Assembly (NCBI GenBank): GCA_027483445.1
Contig: JAIXUS010000018.1
Span: forward strand, 1 to 64,000
Direction: 5' to 3'
Length of the DNA stretch: 64,000 nucleotides
Source: Bacteroidota bacterium
GTDB taxonomy: Bacteria > Bacteroidota > Bacteroidia > M30B66
The notes beneath the pieces were generated by a model. The model was not told the origin of the DNA and ran no database searches. It saw only the letters and a list, made by a program, of their open reading frames with translations. Made by a program: the position numbers and the translations under genes. The stretch's first letter is position 1, and each line of letters begins with the position of its first letter. Of this stretch, positions 27,941-36,781 are shown in pieces.

Positions 27941-30247
27941 ATGTTTCGATTGTTTATTGTCCTTCTCATTGGAATTGCATATTGCGCAGCACCTGCCAAG
28001 GCGCAGGTAAATACGTGTTTCGAGATACGTTCCATTTATGTGGATGCCTGCGGTTCGGGTCAGCAAGAAGGCCTGAATGAATTTGTGATCTTCGAAACAG
28101 GTCCAACACCCTTAAATGCCGCCGATTTACAGGCTACCTTTCCCAACAACCCATGGAGTGGGGTTTGTCAGAATTCTGCCTCTCAGGCGAAAGTAGCGGC
28201 CATCAACCAAACCATTACATCGTGTGGGATTTTTCTTGAACCTCCGGCCGGCATTATTCCTCCGTTCAGTATCGTTTACTTGTTTACCAGTATTTCATTC
28301 GACCCTACTACCTTCAGTTTCGCCGGTCTCAGCGAGCAGGTGTATGCCCTGTTTCATTGTGGAAATAATGCCTCAGGTAATTTTGCCAATTTTGGTACAG
28401 GCACAAGAACCTTGAGTTTGTCGTTTGTGAATCCAGCCAATTGCAGCGACCAAGCGACTTACGACCGGGCGTTGCTGGTTAATGAGACGGGGCAAAGTGC
28501 TGCCGGTAATGGGGCTCGCGTTGAGTTTAGCGACAATGGTGAAGCTACCTACGCCAATGTTGGCTGTGCAATTCCAGCCGGTTCGGGTGTTCCCTCTTCT
28601 AACTGGACAGTCCCGGCTCCGCTGTGTTCTAACGCCAATCCCATCAACCTAAATACACTGGTAACCGGAACTCCCGGCGGAACATGGTCTGGCGAGGGCG
28701 TCAACAACGGGTTTTTCAGTCCTGGGGGTCTGTCGGGACAAATTTCGATAACCTACACGGTGGGCCCCGCAGCATGCGAATCGTCGAGCGAACAAGCCAT
28801 TACTGTAAATGAAGCCGGAAATGCATCATGGGAAGCACCAGCATTACTGTGCAATCCTCAAAGTCTGATTGACTTAAACGCATGGGTAACCGGAACTCCG
28901 GGCGGCACATGGTCGGGGGCTGGAGTGAATGGAAGTACTTTTTCTGCGGCCGGCCTGAACGGAATCATTATCCTTACTTATTCGGTGGGCAGTGGGTTGT
29001 GTGAGGCAAGCCTTGAGCAGTCGTTTCCAATCCTCAGCGAAGTAGTATCGCCAACAGTGTCGGGCGAAACGGAGTTGTGCGAAGGCGAGAATTCCACATT
29101 CACAGCCGAAGTTTTACCAGATGCCGTTGTAACATGGTATTCCGATGCCGCCTTGACCCAGGTAGTTAACAGTGGAGCTACCTACAACCTAACCGGCCAA
29201 GAGTCGACGGTTCTCTACGTAACTCAAGGGTTTCCGGGTTGTGTAAGCGAGCCCTCTGCAGTGGAACTCACAGTTACCCCGATTCCGGCGGTTCCCATAA
29301 CCCTTTCGTCGGTTCCCTATTGTGAAGGTGAAGCCATTCCGCAGCTCACGGCTATCTCTTCACTTCCGGTGCTATGGTTTGATGATGCAGACTTAAACAA
29401 TGCCTTACAAGCCGGAGCCACCTTCACTCCAACTGAATCTGCCCTGCCCGATGTTTTTGTGGTTTCTGTGGCCGGCATCGATTGTTACAGCAATCCGGTT
29501 GAGGTTACGCTCAACGAACAGCCGGCTGCTCTGGCCGAAATTGTAAATACAGCGCCTTTGGAGACCTGCGATTTTGAGCCTTTGATTTTAGGGGCATCCG
29601 GAAATGGTACTTTTTCGTGGTCGACCGGCGAAAATACTGAGGCCATCACCATTACCCAGCCCGGAACCTACGTTCTCACTGCAACAGCCTGCAATGTAGC
29701 CACCGACACAATCACCTTCGTTTCGAATGCCTTAACGGCCAATTTTGAGCTGAGTGCCACCGAAGGCATCGCTCCACTCACGGTTACGGCGGTTTCATCG
29801 AGTGTGAATTCCGACAATTGCGTGTGGTTTCTAAACAGCGAAGAAGGCTTGGTAGATGACAATGTTCCATTTACTTTGACTGATGAAGGCCTTTACACCT
29901 TGCGCCTTGTTTGTTCGAACAACGAAGGGTGCAGTGCCGAATTTTTAAGAACCATTACTGTTACCTCAGGTGTTCTTTCGGTTGCGATTCCCAATTCTTT
30001 TACCCCTAACGGGGATGGCTTTAACGACAGCTTTAAGCCGATGTTAAAAGGAATTCAGGACCTTAGCTTTACCATTTTTAATCGTTGGGGAAATCAAGTG
30101 TTCACCTATACCGATCCTCAGGGTGTTTGGGATGGCTTTGTGAATGGGAACCCTTCTCCAGACGGGGTTTACTTTTATTTAATGAAGGGCCGTGATTTAA
30201 ATGGAAATGCAATAGAGAAGGCCGGAAGCATTACCGTAAAGCGGTAG
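27941..30247 (+). CDS. T9SS type B cargo protein with two tandem repeats
   Basis: 768 residues from ATG 27941 (a TTG directly before it is not needed). The signal peptide ends near APAKAQ. Residues ~20-210 form a cysteine-containing domain (IYVDACGSGQQEGLNEFVIF) that may be lamin-tail-like; I am not sure. Two near-identical modules follow, each with VTGTPGGTWSG and a GVN turn. Then come Ig-like modules with EGENSTFTAEV and CEGEAIPQLTA. The C-terminal sorting domain has VAIPNSFTPNGDGFND, FNRWGNQVF, DGVYFYLMKG and ITVKR. It is likely a surface or secreted adhesin-like protein; the ligand is unknown. It diverges from guaA. Confidence 0.9.
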   Translation: MFRLFIVLLIGIAYCAAPAKAQVNTCFEIRSIYVDACGSGQQEGLNEFVIFETGPTPLNAADLQATFPNNPWSGVCQNSASQAKVAAINQTITSCGIFLEPPAGIIPPFSIVYLFTSISFDPTTFSFAGLSEQVYALFHCGNNASGNFANFGTGTRTLSLSFVNPANCSDQATYDRALLVNETGQSAAGNGARVEFSDNGEATYANVGCAIPAGSGVPSSNWTVPAPLCSNANPINLNTLVTGTPGGTWSGEGVNNGFFSPGGLSGQISITYTVGPAACESSSEQAITVNEAGNASWEAPALLCNPQSLIDLNAWVTGTPGGTWSGAGVNGSTFSAAGLNGIIILTYSVGSGLCEASLEQSFPILSEVVSPTVSGETELCEGENSTFTAEVLPDAVVTWYSDAALTQVVNSGATYNLTGQESTVLYVTQGFPGCVSEPSAVELTVTPIPAVPITLSSVPYCEGEAIPQLTAISSLPVLWFDDADLNNALQAGATFTPTESALPDVFVVSVAGIDCYSNPVEVTLNEQPAALAEIVNTAPLETCDFEPLILGASGNGTFSWSTGENTEAITITQPGTYVLTATACNVATDTITFVSNALTANFELSATEGIAPLTVTAVSSSVNSDNCVWFLNSEEGLVDDNVPFTLTDEGLYTLRLVCSNNEGCSAEFLRTITVTSGVLSVAIPNSFTPNGDGFNDSFKPMLKGIQDLSFTIFNRWGNQVFTYTDPQGVWDGFVNGNPSPDGVYFYLMKGRDLNGNAIEKAGSITVKR

Positions 30248-30255
30248 TTGATGTA

Positions 30256-30319
30256 AGAAAAACCAAAGAAACTGAAGTTGATTTCCACATCTCTGGAGAA
30301 TTTAAACGTTGGTTTTTCT
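30256..30319 (+). terminator. Long-loop inverted repeat after the T9SS protein gene
   Basis: AGAAAAACCAA (30256-30266) is perfectly complementary to TTGGTTTTTCT (30309-30319). The 42-nt loop is long for a simple terminator, though the right arm supplies a T run. It could instead be a processed 3' structure. Confidence 0.4.
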
Positions 30320-30435
30320 TCAATAGAGCATGTGTTTGCGGAAAAGGGCTGGATTTTTCGCTTGTTGAAATCTGGGTAAGAACACTCAATATTCTGTTAA
30401 AACTAATCCATAGAGGCGGCGTAAATTCCGATGTC

Positions 30436-30443
30436 TAAATTTG
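30436..30443 (+). promoter_or_regulatory. -7 box of the FIST signalling operon
   Basis: TAAATTTG matches TAnnTTTG exactly and lies 30 bp before the ATG at 30474. No TTG sits at the expected -33 distance, so activity may depend on an activator or an alternative sigma factor. Confidence 0.5.
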
Positions 30444-30473
30444 ATTAGATATCGAAACTAAATCTACCCCGCA

Positions 30474-31607
30474 ATGATTATTGAGCAATCTGTTTGGCAA
30501 AACGCCACTTGGCGCATACTAAAGCCCAAGGCGGAAATCCACCCACAACTCGTTTTTGTTTTTGGTAGTTCCGGCCAATTCAAGCAAGCCTTATTTCTTC
30601 CATCGTTGAAGGAACGTTATCCTAATGCACTGCTTGTTGGTTGCTCTACGTCGGGCGAAATCATCGACACTCAGGTTCTCGACGATTCTGTGGTGGCCAC
30701 GGCCGTTCAGCTGGAGCATTCTCATTTCACCTTCGTTTCAACAAAAGTGAATCATTCAAAAGACAGTGAGCAGGCCGCTTCAGAGCTTATTGCTAAACTA
30801 GAAACTAAAGGACTGAAGCACGTATTTGTACTTTCCGAAGGATTGCAGGTAAACGGTTCGCAGCTGGTTAAGGGAATGCGCAAGCAGTTGCCTCCGGGCG
30901 TTACCGTAACAGGAGGCTTAGCCGGCGATGGAGCTGATTTTCAATCGACTTACACTTTGTTGGGTGATGCCGGAATTCAGTCGCAGGCTGTATGCGCTAT
31001 TGGTTTTTATGGCGAGCGACTCGATATCTCCTACGGCTCTTTTGGAGGCTGGGACTCTTTCGGCATTGACCGTAAAGTAACCCGAAGCGAAAACAATGTA
31101 TTGTATGAAATTGATGGCCAGCCGGCATTGGAACTTTACAAGTCCTTTTTGGGAGAGCAGGCCGCGGGTTTACCGGCTTCAGGCCTGTTGTTTCCACTCA
31201 GTTTGCGCACCGCTGCTGATGAGCAGCCTGTTGTGAGAACAATACTTGCCGTAAATGAGCAAGACCAAAGCATCACCTTTGCTGGCGATTTGCCCGAAGG
31301 TTCATTTGTTCGTTTGATGAAGGCCAATACCGATAGGCTTATTCAGGGTGCTGTGAAGGCTTCGGAATTAATTCGAAAGCCTAACAATGTTCATCAGGGT
31401 TTGGCCATATTGATTAGCTGCGTAGGCCGTAAATTGGTGCTTAAGCAAATGGTTGAAGAGGAGGTAGAAGGTGTTCGGGAAACACTCGGAAACGGCTATG
31501 CGCTTACCGGATTCTATTCTTACGGAGAAATCTCTCCCTTTTCGGAGAATGCCTCCTGTGAGCTACACAATCAAACAATGACCATCACTTCAATTTGCGA
31601 ACTTTGA
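30474..31607 (+). CDS. FIST-domain sensor protein
   Basis: 377 residues, no signal peptide or membrane helix, so cytosolic. FIST_N spans about 20-215, with ALLVGCSTSGEI, VFVLSEGLQVNGSQLVKGM and VTGGLAGDGADF. FIST_C follows (about 225-365), with YEIDGQPALELYKSFLG and the closing ALTGFYSYGEISP block that is the family signature. FIST domains are proposed to sense small ligands such as amino acids. As a free-standing protein it has no output domain, but a PAS kinase gene starts 14 bp downstream, so it probably feeds that kinase. It is the first gene of a four-gene signalling locus. Confidence 0.9.
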   Translation: MIIEQSVWQNATWRILKPKAEIHPQLVFVFGSSGQFKQALFLPSLKERYPNALLVGCSTSGEIIDTQVLDDSVVATAVQLEHSHFTFVSTKVNHSKDSEQAASELIAKLETKGLKHVFVLSEGLQVNGSQLVKGMRKQLPPGVTVTGGLAGDGADFQSTYTLLGDAGIQSQAVCAIGFYGERLDISYGSFGGWDSFGIDRKVTRSENNVLYEIDGQPALELYKSFLGEQAAGLPASGLLFPLSLRTAADEQPVVRTILAVNEQDQSITFAGDLPEGSFVRLMKANTDRLIQGAVKASELIRKPNNVHQGLAILISCVGRKLVLKQMVEEEVEGVRETLGNGYALTGFYSYGEISPFSENASCELHNQTMTITSICEL

Positions 31608-31621
31608 TAACTGAGCTTTAC

Positions 31622-33703
31622 ATGCACCGTTTACTCAAACGACAAATTGCGAAATTCCTCCCGGAGGAAGTTCTGAATGATGACCGTTTTGCGGCCTTTC
31701 TTAAGGCTGTTGATGACGCTTACCTCGCCTATGAAAATGATTATGCGCAGGTTGAACGGACCTTAGAGCTTAGCTCGAACGAATTGTTCAAGTCGAACCA
31801 ACAGTTGAGTGCCATCAATCAATCGCTCGAAGTAAAAGTTTCTGAACGGACCACACAGCTAGAGCAGCGTAATGCTGAACTGCTTGATGCACAGAGAATT
31901 TCACGAATGGGTTCGTTTGAAATTGACTTTGTAAATGGATTTAGTCAGTTTACCGACCAAAGTGCCGAGCTCCTTGGCTTATCTAACGAGGAACTTAAGT
32001 TTGATGCTGATCTCATCCGGCGGTTACGCCGCAGAGTAATACGCGACGACATTCCGGCAATCGACCAACTTTGGGCTAAGTCTATGGCCAATAGGGAAGA
32101 TGTGAGCATGGATTTTCGGGTAAGAGACAATGAAGGTAACGTGGTGTATTTGCATTGGAAAGTAAAGAACGAATTCAATAGCAAGGGTAATTTATGCAGA
32201 CTTTCCGGCACATTGCAAGATGTAACTGAGCGAAAGCTGCTCGAAGAGAGAGCCCGTTTAGCCAGCGTAATAATCGAGAATAGTCCGACGATTTTGTTTC
32301 GCTGGAGGATTTCAGAAAGCTGGCCTGTTGAATATGTGTCTGGAAACGTGTCTCAGTTTGGCTTTAACATCGAGGATTTTCTTTCGGAGAAAATCAATTA
32401 TGCCGATATTATCTACAAAGATGACTTGGCAAGGGTTCTCGAGGAACTGAGTCAGTTTAGCGAATTGGGCCAAACCTCCTATGTGCAACGCTATCGGATT
32501 GTAACTGCGAATGGTGCTATTCGTTGGGTTGAAGACCGCACTACCGTTGAAAAAAACGTAGTAGGTGAAGCTACTCACCATCAAGGGCTTATAACCGATA
32601 TTACCGACACCATTAATGCTGAGCAGGCACTGCAAACCAGCGAAAAGCGTTTCCGCACCCTGGTGCACAATGCCTCCGATATTACTACTATTTTGGGTGG
32701 TGATGGCTCCATTGTTTACGAAAGTGCTTCGTTTTACAGGCAGTTTGGCTACACGCCGGAGGAGGTAATCGGTAAGAATGTTTTTCAATTTTTACATCCA
32801 GACGATCTCGAGCCTGTTCAGGCGGCGTTTATAGAAGTATTGAATGGGCGCGAAGATATGCCTATCGTGTTTCGGTTTAAGTCGGCCGACAATCGATGGA
32901 TTTACCTCGAAGCCATTGGTAATAACCAACTCAACGAGCCGGCCATCCAGGGAATTGTGGTTAACTCACGCGATGTTTCAGAGCGGGTGGAGCATCAAAC
33001 GGCTTTGCAGGACTATGCTGCGAACCTCGAGAAAATCAACAAGGAGTTAGACCAATTCGCTTACATTGTTTCGCACGACTTAAAGGCTCCGCTTAGGGCC
33101 ATCAATAATCTATCTCAGTGGATTGAGGAAGATTTGGAAGGCAAGCTTGAGGGCGATACTCAACGAAATTTTGAATTACTCCGTGGGCGCATTCACCGCA
33201 TGGAAGCCCTTATTAACGGAATTCTTCAATATTCTCGTGCCGGAAGGGTGAAAAGTGAGAATGTAACCATTGATGTGCAGTCTTTTGTGAAGGATATTAT
33301 TTCGAATCTGGCACCTCCGGCGCACTTTAATGTTGAAATTGATCCAAACTTGCCTGTTATCCAGGCCGAAAAGATTGCTTTAGATCAAGTCTTTTCGAAT
33401 TTCATCAGCAATGCCATCAAATACAACAATAACCCTAAACCTGAGATTCAGGTTACCGGAAAAGATTTGGGGAAAGAGTATCAGTTTGGCATTGTAGACA
33501 ATGGCCCGGGAATTCCACCGGAGTTTCATGAAAAGGTATTCATGATTTTTCAAACCTTGCAAGCCCGCGATACGGTAGAAAGCACTGGAGTAGGCTTGGC
33601 CATTGTGAAGAAGATCGTCGAAGAAAAAGGCGGCAGGGTTTGGATTGAAAGTGAAGCTGGAAAAGGTTCTGCCTTCTACTTCACGCTGCCAAAAGAAGCA
33701 TAA
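31622..33703 (+). CDS. Soluble histidine kinase with coiled coil and three PAS domains
   Basis: 693 residues from ATG 31622 (the TTG at 31595 overlaps the FIST gene). The N-terminal ~90 residues are helical and coiled-coil; this segment, with FLKAVDDAYLAYENDY, looks like one I associate with kinases encoded beside FIST genes. PAS domains lie at about 95-205, 213-335 and 340-460. The phosphoacceptor histidine (about 485) is in IVSHDLKAPLRAINN. The ATPase domain has FSNFISNAIKYNN (N box), VDNGPGIP and TGVGLAIVKKIVEEKGG. It has no membrane segment and no receiver. The Rcp1-like receiver 30 bp downstream is the obvious phosphate acceptor, as with phytochrome-type kinases. Confidence 0.93.
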   Translation: MHRLLKRQIAKFLPEEVLNDDRFAAFLKAVDDAYLAYENDYAQVERTLELSSNELFKSNQQLSAINQSLEVKVSERTTQLEQRNAELLDAQRISRMGSFEIDFVNGFSQFTDQSAELLGLSNEELKFDADLIRRLRRRVIRDDIPAIDQLWAKSMANREDVSMDFRVRDNEGNVVYLHWKVKNEFNSKGNLCRLSGTLQDVTERKLLEERARLASVIIENSPTILFRWRISESWPVEYVSGNVSQFGFNIEDFLSEKINYADIIYKDDLARVLEELSQFSELGQTSYVQRYRIVTANGAIRWVEDRTTVEKNVVGEATHHQGLITDITDTINAEQALQTSEKRFRTLVHNASDITTILGGDGSIVYESASFYRQFGYTPEEVIGKNVFQFLHPDDLEPVQAAFIEVLNGREDMPIVFRFKSADNRWIYLEAIGNNQLNEPAIQGIVVNSRDVSERVEHQTALQDYAANLEKINKELDQFAYIVSHDLKAPLRAINNLSQWIEEDLEGKLEGDTQRNFELLRGRIHRMEALINGILQYSRAGRVKSENVTIDVQSFVKDIISNLAPPAHFNVEIDPNLPVIQAEKIALDQVFSNFISNAIKYNNNPKPEIQVTGKDLGKEYQFGIVDNGPGIPPEFHEKVFMIFQTLQARDTVESTGVGLAIVKKIVEEKGGRVWIESEAGKGSAFYFTLPKEA

Positions 33704-33733
33704 CCAACAACACACACATAAATTCTAACCAAC

Positions 33734-34162
33734 ATGAGCGAGAAAACCATTAACATCTTATTGGTCGAAGACGATGAAGTGGATGTGATGAATGTAAAAC
33801 GGGCATTTCAGAAAAATAACCTCAGCAATCCGATTTTTCATGCCGGTAATGGCATTGAAGCCTTGGCATTGTTGCGTGGTGAAACCGAAAAGGGGCCAAT
33901 TCCTCTTCCTCGAATCATTCTCCTCGATTTGAACATGCCTCGCATGGGTGGCATTGAATTTCTGCACGAGCTGCGCAGAGATCCGGCGCTGAAGAATTTG
34001 AGCGTATTTGTAATGACTACCTCCAATGAAGATAAGGACAAGGTAGACGCTTACAACCTAAACGTTGCCGGATACATCCTGAAACCGCTCTCTATGGAGA
34101 ATTTTGTTAGTGCAGTTTCTATCCTGAAAAACTACTGGACACTATGTGAGTATCCGGAGTAA
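33734..34162 (+). CDS. Single-domain response regulator, Rcp1-like
   Basis: 142 residues, a lone receiver domain. Acidic pocket EDDE at 12-15, phospho-acceptor D65 in LLDLNMPRMGG, the conserved threonine in FVMTTSNE, and lysine in GYILKPLS. The extra residues after beta-3 (GETEKGPIPLPR) and the tail NYWTLCE are typical of the Rcp1 type that partners phytochrome and other soluble kinases. With no output domain, it may relay phosphate or act by protein contact. It sits between two kinase genes, so it may join them in one relay. Confidence 0.93.
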   Translation: MSEKTINILLVEDDEVDVMNVKRAFQKNNLSNPIFHAGNGIEALALLRGETEKGPIPLPRIILLDLNMPRMGGIEFLHELRRDPALKNLSVFVMTTSNEDKDKVDAYNLNVAGYILKPLSMENFVSAVSILKNYWTLCEYPE

Positions 34163-34219
34163 TTTGTTGAAACTCTACTTGCAAACTGCCGTAAAGGCAC
34201 ACACTCACAAACCATCACT

Positions 34220-34235
34220 CCGCCTGTTTAGGCGG
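34220..34235 (+). promoter_or_regulatory. Hairpin directly before the hybrid kinase start codon
   Basis: CCGCC-TGTTTA-GGCGG, followed by four A's and then the ATG at 34240. It lacks a T run on either strand, so it is not a terminator. In the message it could set translation rate or mark a processing site. Confidence 0.4.
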
Positions 34236-34239
34236 AAAA

Positions 34240-36237
34240 ATGAGAACCATGCTACAAAACAATACAATCCGAATACTGCTGGTCGATGATGATGAAATCG
34301 ATGCCATGTCATTTGAACGGGCATTGAAGAAATCCGGAATCGATGCCCTCCTTTCCCTGGCCATTCATGCCGATGACGCTATGGTGAAAATCCAGTCGAT
34401 GGAATACGATTGTATTTTTCTCGACTATCAATTGCCAGGTACCGACGGGCTTGCATTGCTAAAGCGGTTCAAGGAAATGAAGATTACCTCGCCAATCGCG
34501 GTGATGACTTCGCAAGGTGACGAGAAAATCGCCGTGGAAATGATGAAAGCCGGAGCGTTTGATTATTTCCCCAAAGCTGAGGTGAACCCCGAAAACATTA
34601 ACCGCATTGTTAGAGCGGGTATGCGATTAAGGGAAATGGAGCTTCAGAAAGCCTTTGCAGAAAAAGCGCTTAAAGAAAACAACCTTAAGCTGAGCGCCAT
34701 TCTCGAAAGTACCAATGCACTCATCTTTTCTGTCGATCAGCAGTTGAACTATTCGGCATTCAACACCGCGTTTAAACTGGCCATCCAGCAAATTTATGGT
34801 ACCGAGCCTTGCCTCGGAAGGCCAGCCGCTGAAAACTTCCTTTACGAAGTCGACAGGGCAAGAATTACTGCCGCTTTTGAACGCGCCCTCTCGGGTGAAC
34901 AAGATGTTCAGCTTCTTGAAGAATTTGGCGAAGACGAAGATCGCCGAACTTATTACGATTTCCTGATGAATCCCATTCAAGGTGCCAATGGAAAAGTAAA
35001 TGGAGTTGCCGTTTATGGTCAGGATGTTACAAAACGCAAGAAAGACGAATGGACCATCTGGCAATCAAAAATTGAAGCTGAACGCACTGCCAAGGCAAAG
35101 TCGGAGTTCCTTTCTAACATGAGCCATGAGATTCGAACGCCCATGAATGCGATTATCGGACTTTCGGAGCTTTTGCTCAAAGAAAGTCTGAACGACAAAC
35201 AACTGGAAAATGTAAGGTCGATTAAGTATTCGGCCGACAATCTTCTCGTTATCATAAACGATATTCTCGATTTTTCGAAAATAGAATCGGGGAAAATGGA
35301 GTTCGAAAACATCAACTTCGACCTTCAGCTGAAAGTTCAGGAAATACGCAAAACCTTTGTCTTTAAAGCAGAGGAGAAAGGCATCGGACTCAAATTCAGA
35401 GTCGACGACCGAATCCCTCAATTTGTTATTGGAGATCCATTCCGGCTAAATCAGATTCTTCTCAATCTACTTAGCAATGCTATCAAATTTACCAAAGAAG
35501 GCACCGTAAGCCTTAACATAAACCTCTTATCTGACAATGGAGACGATATACTCTTGGAGTTCAATGTTTCCGATACCGGAATTGGTATCCCCAAAGAAAA
35601 ACTAGCCAGCGTTTTTGAATCATACACGCAAGCCTATACCGATATCACACGTCGTTTTGGTGGAACAGGCCTTGGTCTTGCCATCACACGGCAGTTGGTT
35701 ACCATGCAAAATGGCGAGATTTCGCTCGACTCTGAAGTTGGAAAAGGAACAACCTTTACTGTTCGATTGCCCTTAAAGAAAGGGGTTATTGAAGAGGCAC
35801 AAACCGCCGACGAAATGATTGCCGAGCTGCTGGAGAAACGCGACTTCGAAGGAATGCCGGTACTTTTGGTTGAAGACAACCCCATGAACCAGTTCGTGGC
35901 GAATCAGGTGCTTGAACTGTGGAACATCAAGGTCGATTTTGCCGAAGATGGATTGAAGGCAGTTAAGTTGCTCCAGGAAAACGATTATGCCTTGGTGCTC
36001 ATGGATCTCCAAATGCCGGTAATGAGCGGCTATGAAGCAACCGAGTTTATCCGCGACCGAACCAATAAGGTGCGTAATCCCGACATTCCCATCATTGCCC
36101 TTACCGCCGATGCTTTCCCCGAAACGAAGAAAAAAGTACTGGAATCTGGCATGAACGACTTTGTGACCAAGCCGCTCGAGCAAAACGATCTTTATCAGAA
36201 AATTAAGTTGCATGCGCTGCGGACCGTGAAAGTCTGA
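34240..36237 (+). CDS. Hybrid histidine kinase: REC-PAS-HisKA-HATPase-REC
   Basis: 665 residues, soluble. The N-terminal receiver (8-125) has D62 in FLDYQLPGTDG. A PAS-like domain follows (about 140-265), then a helix to HisKA with H296 in FLSNMSHEIRTPMNA. The ATPase domain has LLNLLSNAIKFT, VSDTGIGIP and GGTGLGLAI. The C-terminal receiver has D589 in LVLMDLQMPVMSG, with a TADAF switch region and TKPL. The layout suggests input by phosphorylation of the first receiver and output through the second. No Hpt or DNA-binding output protein is in the locus, so the final target lies elsewhere. A strong terminator follows. Confidence 0.93.
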   Translation: MRTMLQNNTIRILLVDDDEIDAMSFERALKKSGIDALLSLAIHADDAMVKIQSMEYDCIFLDYQLPGTDGLALLKRFKEMKITSPIAVMTSQGDEKIAVEMMKAGAFDYFPKAEVNPENINRIVRAGMRLREMELQKAFAEKALKENNLKLSAILESTNALIFSVDQQLNYSAFNTAFKLAIQQIYGTEPCLGRPAAENFLYEVDRARITAAFERALSGEQDVQLLEEFGEDEDRRTYYDFLMNPIQGANGKVNGVAVYGQDVTKRKKDEWTIWQSKIEAERTAKAKSEFLSNMSHEIRTPMNAIIGLSELLLKESLNDKQLENVRSIKYSADNLLVIINDILDFSKIESGKMEFENINFDLQLKVQEIRKTFVFKAEEKGIGLKFRVDDRIPQFVIGDPFRLNQILLNLLSNAIKFTKEGTVSLNINLLSDNGDDILLEFNVSDTGIGIPKEKLASVFESYTQAYTDITRRFGGTGLGLAITRQLVTMQNGEISLDSEVGKGTTFTVRLPLKKGVIEEAQTADEMIAELLEKRDFEGMPVLLVEDNPMNQFVANQVLELWNIKVDFAEDGLKAVKLLQENDYALVLMDLQMPVMSGYEATEFIRDRTNKVRNPDIPIIALTADAFPETKKKVLESGMNDFVTKPLEQNDLYQKIKLHALRTVKV

Positions 36238-36256
36238 TCCTTGCTATACATATCTT

Positions 36257-36291
36257 GCCCGGTGAAAACGCTATCTTCACCGGGCTTTTTT
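36257..36291 (+). terminator. Strong intrinsic terminator of the signalling operon
   Basis: GCCCGGTGAA (36257-36266) pairs perfectly with TTCACCGGGC (36276-36285) around a 9-nt loop, then TTTTTT to 36291. The ATG of the next gene follows with no gap. Confidence 0.92.
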
Positions 36292-36762
36292 ATGCCTGTA
36301 AATCTACGTCCGCTATTGCCTTCCGATTGGCCTTTACTCAAAGCCATCGAGTTGGATGAAGAAAGCAAACGCTTTGGCGATGATCAGGCCTTTACGGAGG
36401 AAGAGCTGTATGCCTTTCTCGTGTCGGAACACAACCTGAAGAAACACGAACAATTTCGATGGGTAATTTGTAGGCCCGGTGAGTCTACCGGACTTGGGTT
36501 TATTGATGTATTTGAAGCAGATTTTGAGCAGCGGTCGGCTTGGATTGGCATTCTTCTCTTGCCCGCTGCACGTCGGATGGGCATCGGTTCGGCGGCCTTA
36601 AAATCCCTTTCCCAACAATTGCCCGAGCTGGGAATTGATACCTTGTTTGCCGAAGTGCAGCCCGACAATGCGGCATCTGTGGCATTTTTTCAAAAGAACG
36701 GCTTTCAGAAACATGCGACCAAAGGGGAAAATTGGGTTTTTATCCAAACCTGCTTTCCCTAA
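36292..36762 (+). CDS. GNAT-family N-acetyltransferase
   Basis: 156 residues from ATG 36292. The frame is open back to a TTG at 36241, but that would code through the terminator. The acetyl-CoA loop is RRMGIGSAALKSL, preceded by the strand AWIGILLLPA and followed by AEVQPDNAASVAFFQKNGFQKH, as in RimJ/RimL-like enzymes. The substrate (amine, antibiotic, polyamine or protein N terminus) cannot be told. Its start codon directly follows the terminator's T run, so the message must begin inside the terminator hairpin or the hybrid kinase gene, or arise by readthrough. Confidence 0.85.
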   Translation: MPVNLRPLLPSDWPLLKAIELDEESKRFGDDQAFTEEELYAFLVSEHNLKKHEQFRWVICRPGESTGLGFIDVFEADFEQRSAWIGILLLPAARRMGIGSAALKSLSQQLPELGIDTLFAEVQPDNAASVAFFQKNGFQKHATKGENWVFIQTCFP

Positions 36763-36781
36763 ATTTGCCTGAAAGAACACA

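Noticed and set aside
34220-34235. Terminator between the Rcp1-like receiver and the hybrid kinase
   Set aside because: The hairpin has no T run after it on either strand and abuts the next start codon.
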